Below, piece by piece: positions 47,645 through 61,594 of a stretch of 64,000 nt of DNA. The position numbers and the translations under genes were made by a program. The DNA is from Rotaria macrura (Eukaryota > Rotifera > Eurotatoria > Philodinida > Philodinidae). The DNA lies in contig OENT01000280.1 in NCBI GenBank assembly GCA_900239685.1, forward strand, positions 1 through 64,000, in the 5' to 3' direction. Numbering within the stretch: the first letter of the stretch is position 1; each line of letters starts with the position of its first letter. Below the pieces are notes generated by a model that worked only from the letters and a program-made list of their open reading frames with translations, had not been told where the DNA came from and did no database searches.

Positions 47645-49710
47645 ATGCCACCATCAAAGAAAGCTTACAAGTATTCAATTGAATTAAATCTATACGTAGT
47701 AGATGCTCCTGGCACTCGACTAACAACGAAAGGCGATATCTACATAAATATCTGTATGTTGGGTGTACACCAGCGTACACGTTTGATGCCACCTCAGTTA
47801 CCAATGCAAGTTAATCAACAATTCTATTTCGATAAAGTATGTATTAAATTTAATGAATCAATAAATCAAAACTGTGATGTTTGGATATAGATTTATAAAT
47901 CATGTTCTCATCCTCGAGATATTATTCAACGACTTGAACGTAAGAAGAATATTGACATCGATTTTTTTGTTCTTTTCAATAAGAATTGAGTTTGAATAGG
48001 TGAACATGTACTGCTTGAACTACTACAAACTAACATTTCATCACCAACTATCCTAGCAACTTATGAAACAAGTGCAAAAGATTTCCTCTATCCATACTCA
48101 CAAGATCGAGTGCAATATACGGGTTTACGACGTTATCTTCTTTTTAGTCGAACAACCGATTTTCCCGGAGTTGCACCTAGTTTACAATTCAGCATCAATC
48201 CTTCTGTAGATGATGTAACCGGAATCAAAAAAGCGCTTAAAATTAAAAAACAAACAAAACCCATTGCTTCACAGGGGAAAAGTGTAGGATATGAGTCTAT
48301 TAGTTGTTAAAATTACAAACAATATTCATTATATTTTCTAGCCTAAGCGATCGAAATCATTAATATGGAAGCCATCATCTACATATCCTATTCGGTAATT
48401 TTTTTTGCTTAAATGGTCACTCAAATAAATATCTACATATGTATCTAATAAATAGATCTTCAATCAACGATGTTCACAATATATCAAGTTCTGTAGTATC
48501 GCATACAATATCATCAGCAGTAAAAAGTGATTATTCACAACGTAAAACACAAGAAAAATTACGCGAATTAGCTGTACCAGGACAAGTTAAACCTATCGTT
48601 GTGATTGATAAAACACGAGGACGAGATCCATTTGTTGTGCGACATGTTAGTTGTTTTACTCGAATTCATTGAAATATAATGCAGTACTATTTTTCTAGGT
48701 CACTACTGATTTGATTGGTCGTACGCCTCTATCTCATGTTGTCTTAGATGATGGTTTAATTGTTAATGATTATTCATTATCTCATGCTGGTAGTTCTGCA
48801 TCGTTGTACTCGCCAAATGCTGATCATTCTCGTTCTCGATCAGCTTCTTCAGTTAATCGACGTAGAAGTGTTTCAAGAGGCGCACGAACTCGATCAATAT
48901 CACCAGCGCATCGTTCATCGCCAATATCTGCGTCTATTAATTTTGAACGTCGAGGACGTTCACGCACACCTGGACGTCGTTCTAATTTACGTCGAGCAAG
49001 AACACGTTTGTATAATGCGTTTGATTCTCAACTATCAGATGACGGTAAGTCATTGTTTACTTTTATATAATGCTTCTATTAGAAAAATATCTAGAACTTC
49101 ATTCGGCTGTAGATTGTGCTATATGTCAATTACATCGCACTCATAGTCAACAAAGTCGAAGAGCAAAAGCTTTAGAACAGGTTGGAAAAATCAATAAAAA
49201 ACATCGATTTCTATTGAATAAAAGAAAAACCAAACACATTTTACTTCTTGTTTTCTAGCAACATTTTACAACAGCTTCAAATTGTAAATTATATTCACCG
49301 GGTAAATTTTTGCTAGAGAGTATCTGTAACCGCCTACCCCTATGACTGCATTCAATTTTAACATATGTATTGAAATAAAAATTTCAATTGTTTGCTTGAT
49401 AGCTGTCTACTGCACTAGCCCTTCTTCTCATATGACAAGTGCGACGTTACTCCGAGATTCATTTTGCTATCGTCATCGACGATCGCCGGCAGGAGAATTA
49501 AGTGACAAGATTCTTCACACTCTTCGACGTAATCTGGATTCATACGTAAGAGGACTTCTTGATTGTAGTCTTCGTCTAAAATTTCACACCAACATCTCTA
49601 TTTAGAGTCCTCGGCCATGTCATAAGCACTTATCTTCTGTTCATTATTCCGATGGACACGTTGATGATGATGAACTACTTGAACGAAGCCGTCGTTTCGC
49701 GCAAGATTAG
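47645..49710 (+). CDS. SPATA6: SPATA6-like protein (sperm flagellum assembly)
   Basis: Ten exons: 47645-47836, 47891-47939, 48000-48283, 48342-48394, 48456-48645, 48699-49044, 49083-49180, 49259-49301, 49403-49545, 49606-49710, giving 500 residues. The N-terminal 140 residues form the SPATA6 domain: LNLYVVDAPGTRL with GDIYINICMLG, FYFDK, then LLELLQ and AKDFLYP, and the FPGVAPSLQFS step that matches FPGIAPKLEFS in vertebrates. The remainder is Ser/Arg-rich (RSRSASSVNRRRS, GRSRTPGRR) and basic, with a short conserved-looking ending (LLERSRRFAQD). In vertebrates SPATA6 is needed to build the sperm connecting piece. In an animal without known males it might serve other cilia or centrioles, which is inference. 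Confidence 0.85.
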
Positions 49711-51524
49711 AATAAGAATAACAGCTAAAATACAAAAACCTAACATATGGAGTTTTTTTTACATAGATTGATTAAGCTTCTTTTTGTCATTGCTTTCTTT
49801 TGATCTATTTTTCTGCTTCTTTCCTTTTACATTCGAAATTTCTTTATCATCTCAGGTTACTAAATATCAGTACTTAAGCAAAATATAACAATTCACTTTA
49901 CATTGCTTCAACTATTTGTTTTAACAGGGAATAGGATAACTTGTAGTACGATGATCAATGTTCGATGAGTGTTTTTTTTACTTCTGTCTGCTAGTTTTCA
50001 TATGCACTGCAAACATACTTCTTAGGATTGTTCGTTTTCTTCTATTGTAATTGTATATGAATACAGGGAAAATTAACTATTTTTATTCTTTTAAATCTTT
50101 TATTGACACAATTGGAATTCGTTGACATGTTTTGAATTGTCTCAGTTTCCGTGTGTGTATTTGTTTGTGTGTCTTTTATTTAGAAGTATTTTTTGTGAAA
50201 AAGAAAATTGTGGTATTTTTCCTTTCGCTAATATGATCCTAATAAAAATATTGACTACCAAATTTACTAATATTAAATCAAACGAATCTAAATTTTATGT
50301 ATCTTAGTATAATTCAAAGTAGCTTGTTTTGCACGCTGAAAAATTAGTCTTAACTCTTTAATTTTGTGAATATCACAAATAACTAGGAGACTACAATGTT
50401 TTATAACATGATCTCAATTATGTAGATACATTTTTGTACTGTGATGAGTTTTATTTAATTCCGGTGAATAGAAAAAATAACTGCTTTTCAGATTGTTTGT
50501 AAATAAATAGGTTCATCCTTCAAATGAAGGTCGCTTAGTGGTAGTCTATAGCAGAACACCACGTACACACAGAATAATATTCGACCTGCCGTTTATTGAA
50601 TTTGATTGATTAATAAGAAATAAACGTCATTGTCACGCTACACATTTCTATAATTGATAATTACTAATGATAGCAAAGTTATTAATATAAAAGGTAATGG
50701 ACATAAAACGACGGTGTTTTAATGATTCTATAAACGAAGAAGAACCGAAGAAGTTCACTTGTTGCATAAATGCTCAATGACAATATCAAATTATCAGCAT
50801 ACGAATCATGAAAATTGATAAGATAAAATAAGTGATAAGTAAACTTTTATAAATGTTTGAAATCTATCTGAAAAATATGAAGTGTTGTAAAAAAAATGTG
50901 CCCTAACAATAGCGAGGAATAGATAAAATAATTATATAAACCAAGAACAATATTTGATCGTTTATCATCTATATGTATTTCTTTTTATTTACTCCGCACG
51001 CATGTGAAAATATTAATTAGCTAGTACAAATACGAGCGTCAAGTTTCAATCTCATACGAAACATATGATCTTTTCCTTCAATATATTCAATTAAATGACA
51101 TATTGTCGATCGTTTTCGTCAAGAAAGAAAATTAACATGAATGATCAAGACTGTGAGAGATATTGGATAGTGTTATATGAGCTTTTTACTAGATACAAAG
51201 GCAATGCGTACGAATGTTCAAATGACTACAGTTGCTCTCTGAAACGCGACTAGTTTTATGATCAGTGAATGAATGGTATTAGTCTAAGAAGATAAAACCG
51301 TTTGTATGCTTTCACGAATTTTCTAGGAATATGTTTTCATACTTTGATGACATCATTCATAGAACCGATTCATTATACGTATGCACGCAAACACGGCAAT
51401 TCTAGAGTCATCAAGCTTTCACGAGAAGCAGAAGTACTACTCGACTATGAATCTATGTTTAGTCGATTCTTAAACTGCAATTATTTCGATGCACTAAAGT
51501 AGATTTAATGAAATCGTTCTTGAA
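49711..51524. other. Intergenic region after SPATA6
   Basis: AT-rich with several short T- and A-runs. The open frame at 51302-51502 has no family resemblance. No RNA gene or exon series was recognised. Confidence 0.5.
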
Positions 51525-51855
51525 TCCGACCGGATCGTATCGTCGTATCAGATCAACTGACGATATCTCATCAAATTCCGGAAGACAAACCCACCAGCAG
51601 ATCCGATGGACGAGCTCTATTTTATTAATTAGGTACTAATTAGTATTCGGTGACGTTACTACAGATCAGTCAAGTACTGGCATGAGATACTATCATATTT
51701 CTACAGTAGGATTCAATATCACCCAAATCTATGGATCCGGAAGTCAATCTGTCTTATGGATTTCGATAGGATTTCGTTGGTTTTATGGACACCCTACAAA
51801 ATGCCGTTAAATATCGATGGGATCCGATTATCGTAATGATTCTCTAGGATAAGTT
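51525..51855. repeat. Degenerate GGATCCGAT repeat, copy 2
   Basis: Contains CCGACCGGATCGTATCGTCG, CAGATCCGATGG, AGTAGGATTC, CTATGGATCCGG and GGATTTCGATAGGATTTCG. It ends GGGATCCGATTATCGTAATG followed by ATTCTCTAGGATAA. Order and wording parallel 1585-1965 (AGTAGGATTCGATA, GGATCCGAATC, GGGATTTCG, then AATGATTCTCCTGGGTAATA), supporting a dispersed element family. Confidence 0.5.
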
Positions 51856-53830
51856 TAAACATAAACTATCTATTGAAATGGTCAAATAAAAAAGCAGATC
51901 TATCATAGCGAATAGATATATAACAGTAAAAAATCTAGAAATATTGGAATTCGATAATACAAAGAATGTAAACGATAGTTCATCTATGAGCAATAAGGTG
52001 CATAACGTCAATGATATCTTCTTGATTAGGAATAGAGTTCTATAAGATCGTGTAGGAAACTTGTAAAAATGGTAACATCAAAGATGAGTGACAAATTATC
52101 GAGCAAAAGAGAATGTCAAAAGTTATTAGTGCATACGTTTTGGATATTCATTGAAAAAGCATACAGATGAGTCTGCAAGTTCTTTTGATACCTACGAAGA
52201 TATTTTCTTTGTGCTTCGACTACAATTGCAAAAGACAAGGCATCTATGTTCTTCATTTGGGCTAAATTCAATTCGAAGTTCATTATAAGATCGACTCTGC
52301 GACATGTGATATGCTTCTTTTCCAGTGTAAAATACTGTCCTGTTTGCATTTGTAAAAAATGTCGATGATGATGATGATTATGCGTGACATAAACTATACG
52401 AATATGAACTCTCTCTAATATCGTTTTAAGATAATTTCTTAACATAACGTATTCTTTGGATGAAATCATTGGCAAGTTGATTTTTATAATGCATCAAAAC
52501 ATCGAATATTTGTTTGATGAAGAATTATTAAATATAGAAAAGTGAACAGTGGATTTTGTAGTCATGCTACGGGTCATATTAATGACTTTTTTCAATGTTC
52601 ACTTCTATGATCATGATTAATTGATACCAAATGAAAACCAAACAAGTACAACAGATGCTTGCATTATGCATCCGGTGTGTTGTCCATCTGACTGTATCAC
52701 ATCAAGAAATGTTCTTGTACATATCACACCGAATGTCAACGTCTACACATCTAATGATACGATTGAAATCCTTTTCAATGTAAAATTCAAGATTGTTGTA
52801 GAACAATACAACTGTTAAAAGGCAATCATTATCATTTTGTATTGATTTGATCGTTAAATAGAACTAAAGAATTTACACACATTTCAATTATTGTTGCTTT
52901 TGCTTTGTAATAGAAATTTCGTGGAAATCAAAATATTCGTTCAGTCAATGTAAATTACTTTCAATTAATTTTTTGATACGATTACATGTTTCCATAATGT
53001 CTGTTGTTTCCATATTCTTATCTATCACATACGTGTTTAAAATTGGCGTTCACAAGAAACACAGTAATTTCTATAAGATGCGCACGTATACATTTACAAT
53101 AAAAAAAAACAACAGAAGATTCGGTGGAGAAAAACAATAACGATTAGTGCGCGATCAAGCTCCTCCTCAAAAACTATGTGAATGCAAATAAATAAGTAGC
53201 TAAGAGAAAAAATATATAGAAATAATTATAACAAGAGAACATCGAAGAAAAAAAGAAAAGAAAGAAACAGAATGTGTGTGCATTTGACAACCACCCAAAG
53301 AAGAAACAAATATAACAACAACAACAACAGAAAAAGGCAAATAAAGCGAATAAAATAAAGAAAGAAATAGTAAATCTCATTCTAAAACCATGACCATCAC
53401 CAAAAAAACATTAGAGAATCATCAAAATAACAATTATTTTCTTTCGACATGCATGATCATTTCAATTTTTTTGATCAGGATGAAAATGATGATTGTTCAT
53501 GATTGTCTGTGGTCGTTGGCATGGGACCTATTGGTCAATTTATAAAATTTTAATTTCCCAATTATGTTTAACAAAAAAATATGATTTCATATTCAACAGG
53601 CAGGGTTAGCTATCTGAGAAAGCATGCATGTTAGTATTTGTCTTTTTTTTTCGTCTAAAGTAACTATGTTACATGAGAATTGATCCATGAAACTTCGGCA
53701 TCAGTCGAATCGTTTGCTAGACGGATTTCTAAAGCAGTGCAGTCAAAGTTAATGGAATCAAATGCAATAAGCTACATCGGTCTCAATCCATGAACAAAGC
53801 ATAACTAAACTAAAAAATATCGAACACATA
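51856..53830. other. Intergenic region downstream of Sec16
   Basis: AT-rich. It contains a short (GAT)n run near 52363 and A/G-rich sequence at 53190-53370. A 119-codon minus-strand open frame (52116-52475) has no recognisable motif and no flanking exons. Confidence 0.45.
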
Positions 53831-55168
53831 CTAACCTGGTACAAAATAATTATTTGTTTGATTTGATGATACAAAGTTCGGCATGCCAGATGAAGGTAAT
53901 GGTATTAGATCGTTGAGTGAAACATTGGGATTTGTTGCAACAGCACCTTGTTTTGAAGCAACGATATCGACATAACGAGATTGATTTTCTAAAATCAGAA
54001 AGGAAATATTATAATATAGTCTTTGTCATTTAAAACTCACGTCGACTTTTGAGAGAATATTGATTCGACGAAGTAATGGGTGGAGCTTGAGCTTGTTGCA
54101 TAGCTGCTGCTTGTTGTCTAATGGCTTGAAGACGTTGTTGAGGGGCTGATAGCTGTGCAGGAGCCTTTTGATTTTGGCCGGGGTCGGAGCTGCCCATATC
54201 TGCAAATCACGATAATATGCAGGACACATTTTGGAAAAAAATCACAAATTTTGATAAAAATCAGGACATGTTAAGTCTTATCATGGTAGTATTGTTCATG
54301 ATGAAACTTGCACAAAAGTATGTCGATCAATGATAGTTCATTGAAGTTACTAGATTATCTTTCGTCGAATACGTACTTCGAGTTCTGCCTTTTCCTTGTC
54401 GTTCGCTCTCTCTCTAACTATGCATTGTGTATGCGTTTTTCTTTTCTTCGGTGCGTACAATTAGGGAGCAGAAATCCCTTACTATTGGCGTCTCATTTTT
54501 TTCTAGCGGATATCGCATTTTTTTCCAGGAAAACAGCCGTAAAGGGAAAAAAGAAAAATCTGTACCATCGTACTATCGCAATTTTAAAGATTCTATATCC
54601 ATCTTTCCGGCACTCAAACTATTTTGCTGTATCACGTCTCCTTATCCCACCCCAACTTTTCTTCTTACTCATATCTGCGCTCTTCACACGCATAAAACAA
54701 CCATTTTATAAATAAACGAATAAAAGCGCTTGCAAGAAATATTTAGTAAATTGAATAAAATGTTAAAATAAGGAATACGAAATTTGGCCTAAATATCCAC
54801 GGTCGAACATTGTCTGCAATAGATATTGCCAAGGTACTGATCATAACGACTAATGATAAAATAGTTGCTTTCGACAATCAATTATGTCGACAAAATCGAA
54901 ACATAAACTGATTAAAAAAAATGTACTCAAAATAAGTAAAAGTTGGAGTGCTATCTTTCTTTTCATAGAAAATATTCAATAAATATTTCTATAAAAAGTT
55001 TTAAGGAACTTCGTTTAAAACAAAAAGACAGGTCTAAAAGACGTATATATAGCCCTAGCAAGATAAATTTTGAAAAATCATGAAACTAGTACCGCTGTGA
55101 GGCCTGTGCTGCTGTTGTTGTTGTTGTTGTTGCTGCTGCTGCTGCTGCTGTTGATGTTGTTGTGGCGG

Positions 55169-55199
<31 letters not shown>

Positions 55200-55219
55200 T
55201 GTTGATGTTGTTGTGGCGG

Positions 55220-55250
<31 letters not shown>

Positions 55251-58200
55251 AGATGTGATGGTTGCTGCTGCTGATGTTGTTGTTGCTGCTGCTGCTGCTG
55301 TTGTTGTTGTGGTGGTTGTTGCTGCTGCTGCAGCAGATGTGATGGTTGCTGCTGCTGATGTTGTTGTGGCGGTTGTTGCTGCTGCAGATGTTGTTGTGGC
55401 GGTTGTTGCTGCTGCAAATGTGGTGGTTGCTGATGCTGATGTTGTTGTGGTGGCTGTTGCGATAGGTGAGCGGCTGTAGATGTGGTATTAGTGTTAGATT
55501 GTGGAGGCCAAGCAGCAGTGTGAGGTGCTATAGTATTTGTAGTTGATCCAGAAGCGAAACTTAATGTTCGCGATTGAGTTGAATGAGAAGATCCCAATGG
55601 CATTGAAGGATTAGATGTGGGTAATTGTGCCTGTGCTGTCTGTTGTTGCTGTTGTGGCAGATTAGTAGCAAGTGACGACGATCCGCTCTTTGATGACATC
55701 ATTGGAGGAGGCTTAATTTGTGTTGATGCTTGTTCATCAGCTGACATAGATGTATCAATCCAACGGCCTGTTTCTTGGTCGTATTTAAGCTAACGAGAAT
55801 TAGATATCAGTAGAGAACATTGGATGCAGAAAAAAGAAATCTCTTACTGTTTTATTCTTATCATCAGGTAAATGTGCTTGTGTTGGGCGTTTCCAAAGAT
55901 TACCAAAAACTCTTCCGACAAAGCCAGTTTTTTGTGCATTTGCAGCTGGTTGACTTTTAGCGGCGGCTCCAGTTTTGTCTGATTTAGAATCTGATGGTTT
56001 GGTTGCATTATTCTAAATAGAAATTATATGACAATAGTATTCTATAGTATGAAAACGTTTTCTTACAGGAAAAACATCGTCACTATCATCAAAGATAGCA
56101 TGCTTCTTTTTCACTTGGGTATTTAGTTGCTGTTGTGATTCATCAGTTATTGATGATGTACGGTTCTATTTTAAATACATAGAGACAAAAGTTTAGTAAA
56201 TATATATATATATAGATAATGAGTAATGTATTTTAAACGAAATAGAAAGCAATATCAAACAACGAAATTATAGCCAAGTTTATATTAACTGTGATTTGTT
56301 AGAATGTCACACAATGAAAGCATTAGTTTTAGATAAGAGAGTAATTGTTCATACAACGATAAATTTATACCGTTGGATAACTTATTAATTGTGGCGGTTG
56401 ATAAAGAAAACTAGCCGTATCAGAATTTTTCTTCGGACTATAATTGCTAGTATGTGAATGATTTGATGTTAACGACATTTTTCTAGTATCTACAGTTGGT
56501 TTTGGCGGCCAGCTGGGTGATCCTTTATTGCCCATGTCATAGGATGTCATTACCGATGAGTGATGATTTTTCGGTTCCGTTTGTTGTTGCTATTAAAGTG
56601 ATATGGATTCGTTAAAAAAATATTCAAATCTGTTTTGTTTTTGGTTTTTTTTTCACATATTTTATTTCGTTCTATCGTTTTTAATATTTGAAAAATGATT
56701 TTATGCCTACCTCATTTGATGGTAAACGTTCACGTTGCTCATCTTGCCCAGATGGATACCATTGCTGTTGTTGCGATGTATAAGAATTCGGTGTACTAGT
56801 AAAACCAGGTTGAGCATACTGTGTTTGGTCCATAGGAGGTTGATAAAATGAATTATTTGTTGAATGAGGTTGATTTGATGAATTGAACGCATCAGGTTGA
56901 GCAGGTATTGTTTGCTGTTGTGGTTGTTGTTGGTGCTGCTGCTGCTGAGGCCATTGCTGTGAATAGTTATGTATTTCTATTTGTTGAGAATCATACGGAT
57001 AATATTGCTGTTGTGATGTTGGCTGATAATAATTTGTTTGAACTTGTGGTGGATAATGAACATTTGTATCAACTACGAGAATGTTCAAGTTTTATTTCCG
57101 TATTAATTACGTATGAAAATAGTGCAATGTGTGTAGCGGCGGCTTTATAAAAATATCTCTTCATGTTTTAGGCTGTTTGACACGGGGAACACTTTTATTA
57201 TCCAGTAAGAACTTAATATTCTTTCGTATGAAACTGATAAATAAAGTTCTGCCAGTAAGCAATCTGTCTGAAATTGAGATTCTTTAGATTAAAGTGAGCT
57301 ACAAATATTCAGAGAAAGCATTCCGAATTCGTGTCTAATAACGAGACGCAGGCTGCATTTTTAAAGTATTTTTTTTAATGTATGTTGAAATTTTCCTCTG
57401 GAAAACTGATTTTAGTTATTTAACTCAAAATTTTCCAAAGATGCAGACTCTTCTCTTGAACCCTTTAGCCAACATTCTTTATTTGAACTTTTATTTTACA
57501 TAATAAAATATCTAACATCATTCATAAAGTCCTTGGTAGATTGATTATATCAAAAGAAAGGCATTCCGTTCCAGTTGAAACCGTGAAGATCGATATATGT
57601 CATTGAATAAAGAAAAGTGAAACGGAAAGTCTCATTCAAAAATTTCAGTTCATACAGCCAGTGTTAAACAGAGAGTTTTCTTCGTGAGAAACCACCATGG
57701 TGTTGTTACTTGAATAACTGAAACTTTTACAAATGATTTCTATGAGACGATCTGTGTTCTTTGTAAGTTTTCAATCATATTTCAAAATTTTATCTCTTCT
57801 CAGAATATTCTAAGATAATTGAAATTCATATTATACAAATGATTTTGACTTAAAAAACCTGATTCATCGTTTAGAATATTGGTGTCATGAATAAGTCAAA
57901 TTCACATTCGAAACTCATATTTAAAACACTCGCATATTCTGTACGACTTCAACGTTGGATCTGATGTGATTTTCTACCTGAAAGAGTGTTTTGATAATTC
58001 GTTGTAGCTGCATTTGGATATGATGTTTGTTCATTTGCAACTTGGTTTGATTGATCATAACCATTAGTCACCTAAAGATTTCAAACATGAACTATTGCAT
58101 GAAAAATATCGCACTTACATTTATATTGGGTATAGATGGATAAGTGACGGCGGATGATGATGATGGTACAGTAGGTTTTATTTGTTCGTGTTTTTCATGT

Positions 58201-61200
58201 ACATTTGATGTCTGTTTATCTAGATCTATTTCAAACAGTACAATTCAGTTTTTCAGTCTTTTGTATTTGACATAAACTCACAAGTTGAAAGAGCTGCCTG
58301 TTGTGTTTGCAATCTATTTTCTTCTTGATTTATTTTCTGCGATGATGCGTTTAATGAAGTATCACGTACTGTTTTATTTAAAAATGCATTATCCTTAAAA
58401 GTAATAGAAACAAATTGTTTTCATATTTTGTATTTATTTCAGGAATAAAGCTCACAATTAAATTCTGAATAATACGTCGTATTTCAATTAACCATGCTGG
58501 TTCTTTATATGATGTTGGATCAAGTTGAAAATTTCGATTAAATACACGTGACTTTTCTGCCATCTTTAATAAATGAAAAATTGAATGTATTTCTGTTCTA
58601 CAATTCAAACACATTTCATACATGTATAAATAATTGTAAATCAAGTAATTGAACATATGATGTATTTCCTTGTCGAATAAGTGTTTGTCCAATCTCTTCG
58701 CAATAAGCAAGTGCTTCTCTTTTCAATCCATGAAAAACTAATTGTGATGTATAGTATATTTTCAATGGCTATGAGAATAAAATAGGCCTTTTCTATCTAT
58801 TTACTACGATAATGAGAAACATTCTTACAATAAATGTTGTTAAAGTTTTTCTTAGTGAAAATTCATAAACTTCAGTTAACTGTAAATTTGGAATTGTGGC
58901 AAATGATAGATTAGATTGACTAAAAAACGAAGAGAATAGAAAGTTATTCATTCAATGGTATCCTTTTACCCTGCATGAATACTTCCAATAACGGCTAATT
59001 TATCCGCATTATTTCGGTAAGAACCAAATGGAACATTTGCTATTAAATAACAGAAATGACCCGCATAGATACGACCAGATGTAACTTTAAAACACAAGAA
59101 TGAAACAACAAATTTACATTGAAATTAAGATTCAAAAAAAAAAAGAACTTACTAAATGTATCGCCCATTGTTTTAATGCAAAGATCAACAAATTGTGCAT
59201 TCGTGTCAGTACGATTAGCTAATATGACTGCTAAGTGACGCTTCCAATCGCCGTAATGTGTTTTGGTAACATTCTAAAATTCATATCTATTCGAAAACAA
59301 ATATCATTCATTTAAATATTCAAACTTACTGAAACAACCGATGGCATTGAACCGGCTCCTAACTCATAGAATGTTTTCAATACGTCACCATTATCAAGAT
59401 TTGTTATTATACTTAAGAAGTCAAATATAGAGATAAAAATCGAAAAACAAAAGACATTTTATATCTCTTTACTTATGCATAGTTTTTTCAAATAATTGTT
59501 TATCGGTTAAATAAGAGATAATAAGTGCATGAGTATAGATTTGATTTTCACAAGCAAATTTTATGCTAGTATCAATTTCACCAAGCGCAAGAAATTCTCG
59601 CAAAGAATTTTCTAATGTTGTCGATGATAGTGATGTGTTATTACTATTTGATGGTGATTCTTCAACAATGGATGTATTACTTGATGACCAAAGAATTTTT
59701 GGAATGTCAACACGAACATCAATGGCCTAGTAAAGATAAACAAAGTAAGATTTGTATTTTATAATGATTTCTACTTAGGAATAGTTTCCATGACTTTTTA
59801 AAAAAGGAGAAAAGTACTATCTATCTATAAGCCCAAGGTTTTACTTTACTGTCTTTCGTACATACTTAAAATTTTCGAAATCAATGATTGTATGAAGTGA
59901 ATTCTTCTCTTAAAAATTTCAAACTCGCTTATAAAAATCTAGCTTTCGACTTGTTGTAAATAGCTATATGCGAGAAGGTCAACAGTGAACAAAAACCGTG
60001 TGATGACTCTTTTATAAATACATACTCCATTATTTTTAACGAGTAATGCCATATATTGCCATAGTATAGATAAAGCATCACGATCGATGATATGAGTAGC
60101 TTTGGTAGCTAATTGTGATTGACGTTCACAGTATCGAATAACATTTGATTTAGCTGTTGATCTAAGTATTCAACATGAAAAATAGATACATCGATTGAAG
60201 CAAAAATCTTACGAAGTTAAAGGACCGATGAAATCAGACATTAATTGTCTTTCTTCGACTAATGCCGGTGCCTTTGAATGTAAACTCTAAGTAAATAGAT
60301 CAACATTTGAAATATAATATATTTGACTTTATTTCAGTATTAAGAAGTTATTTACATTGGCAGAAATAATTTCCACTGTTGCCGGTTGATTAGTATCACT
60401 AGGTGATTGTGGTAAAACTTTGATAAGTTGATCGAATGCAAATTTAGCTCGTAAATGAGGTCGAATGAAGAGTAGTGGTGTTCGCCTCGCCTTTGAAAAT
60501 TCTTCATTTACTTGCGCTAAATCGGATTTGATACTAAAACGATCACTGCTCGCATCATCTGAATCTTCTTCTTGTTCATCATCATCGTCGTCGTCATCAT
60601 CATCGTCATCTTCTTCTTCTTCCTCATTTTCTCCTGTTGCAATTGTTTTTGGTTGTTGATCAGAAATCGATGCAGGTGTTAAAAGTGTATTTGTATCTGC
60701 AGTTGTTTTTGTTTGTCGTTTGGATTGACTCGGCACTGTTTGTTTGTTACTGGGATAATATCCATTGAGCATAGCATTATGATTTTGACTACAAAAAAAA
60801 CGATTCAAAATATTGGAAGAATAACATTTTAGCAAAAAGAACATTTACAGGTATGGATCATTGAGTGAATCAACGGAAGCCCATGTATGCATCGGTGAAC
60901 TATGTTGTGATTGCTTGGATTGAGAATAAGCAGCTGAATGGTGGCTGTACCGATCATCATCTCTTTGTGACATTTGTCCCCAATATTTCATCATTTCATC
61001 TGTATATCCGAAAGCGTACGGATTTTGATAACTGGCGTACATTGACTGCCAGTATGGATCAAACCATGGGTTATACATTCCAGGTGGCATGAAACCAGCA
61101 TATCCTTGCATGGGCAATATATTTTGTCCAGATATCGCTGGTGTTTGACCACCTCCTTGTCCATTAACTAATGATCTAGATGATGATATTGGTGCTTGAC

Positions 61201-61594
61201 CAGCTTGTCGAGATGGTGGCCGAGATGATTGACGTGATATAGATTGATCGGGGCCATTTTGCGGTGGCATCATCATCATTGCTTGTGGATATGGCATCAT
61301 GTAAGGTGCAGGAAAGCCACCTGTAGCACCCCATGGTTGCTGCATTTGCATCATAGCTGCCATATGTTGCTGTTGTTGAACATTAAAATTTGTTACTGAT
61401 GCATCCACATCTGATGGATTCGAAGATGTTGGAGGATATTGAATATGTGATGACTGATCTGGTGTCAGTAATGGTTGTTGCTGTTGTTGTTGTTGTTGAT
61501 TTGGTGTGGACATTGGCGTTGCTGAAGGAGGAATGTAACTCATCATCGGAGGTAGTCGAATTTGAGAATGATCAGTAGCTGATTGATTCATCAT
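53831..61594 (-). CDS. SEC16A: Sec16, COPII vesicle / ER exit site scaffold
   Basis: 21 exons read downward: 61594-60849, 60788-60356, 60286-60213, 60161-60026, 59726-59473, 59411-59330, 59273-59153, 59084-58970, 58919-58829, 58768-58622, 58563-58456, 58393-58282, 58225-58119, 58071-57978, 57072-56711, 56589-56371, 56165-56067, 56012-55848, 55789-55093, 54199-54041, 53988-53831, giving 1,492 residues. Sec16 organises ER exit sites and binds Sec13, Sec23 and Sar1. A Gln/Pro-rich N-terminus and an acidic Asp/Glu run (60564-60629) lead into the central conserved domain (PHLRAKFAFDQLIKVLPQSP). The helical ACE1 region follows (RDALSILWQYM, LREFLALGEID, HYGDWKRHLAVILANR, AGHFCYLIANVPFG, EALAYCEEIG). 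The C-terminal region has HLPDDKNKT, YDQETGRWID and SRYVDIVA as in vertebrates. Exon 19 encodes about 130 residues of polyGln/His. An AG acceptor directly abuts the ATG. Confidence 0.93.
54200..55092 (-). other. Unusually long Sec16 intron (19th)
   Basis: 893 bp between the polyGln exon and the penultimate exon, while most Sec16 introns are 50-75 bp. Open frames on the plus strand (54308-54715) have no family resemblance. No inverted-repeat ends were recognised, so it may hold an old insertion or regulatory sequence. Confidence 0.5.
55100..55460 (-). repeat. CAG/CAA trinucleotide tract in a Sec16 coding exon
   Basis: Interleaved CAG and CAA codons (seen as CTG/TTG on the plus strand), punctuated by Pro, His and Leu codons, encode Gln runs up to about 14 long. 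Internally the repeat CAACAACCGCCACAACAACA recurs. The mix of CAA and CAG suggests selection for the protein tract, or an old expansion. Plus-strand Leu- and Val/Ala-rich frames here are shadows. Confidence 0.9.
57073..57977 (-). other. Unusually long Sec16 intron (14th)
   Basis: 905 bp of AT-rich sequence without recognisable exons or terminal repeats. It separates the ACE1-containing half of the gene from the Gln-rich C-terminal half. Confidence 0.5.

Noticed and set aside
52116..52475. 119-codon minus-strand open frame downstream of Sec16
   Set aside because: No recognisable domain, no adjacent exons and no signal sequence; kept as possible but unsupported.
55162..55479. Val/Ala-rich and Leu-rich plus-strand open frames
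   Set aside because: Shadows of the CAG/CAA tract of the Sec16 coding exon on the other strand.
57073..57977. Possible separate gene inside the long Sec16 intron
   Set aside because: No open frame of note, and both flanking Sec16 exons join in phase across it.
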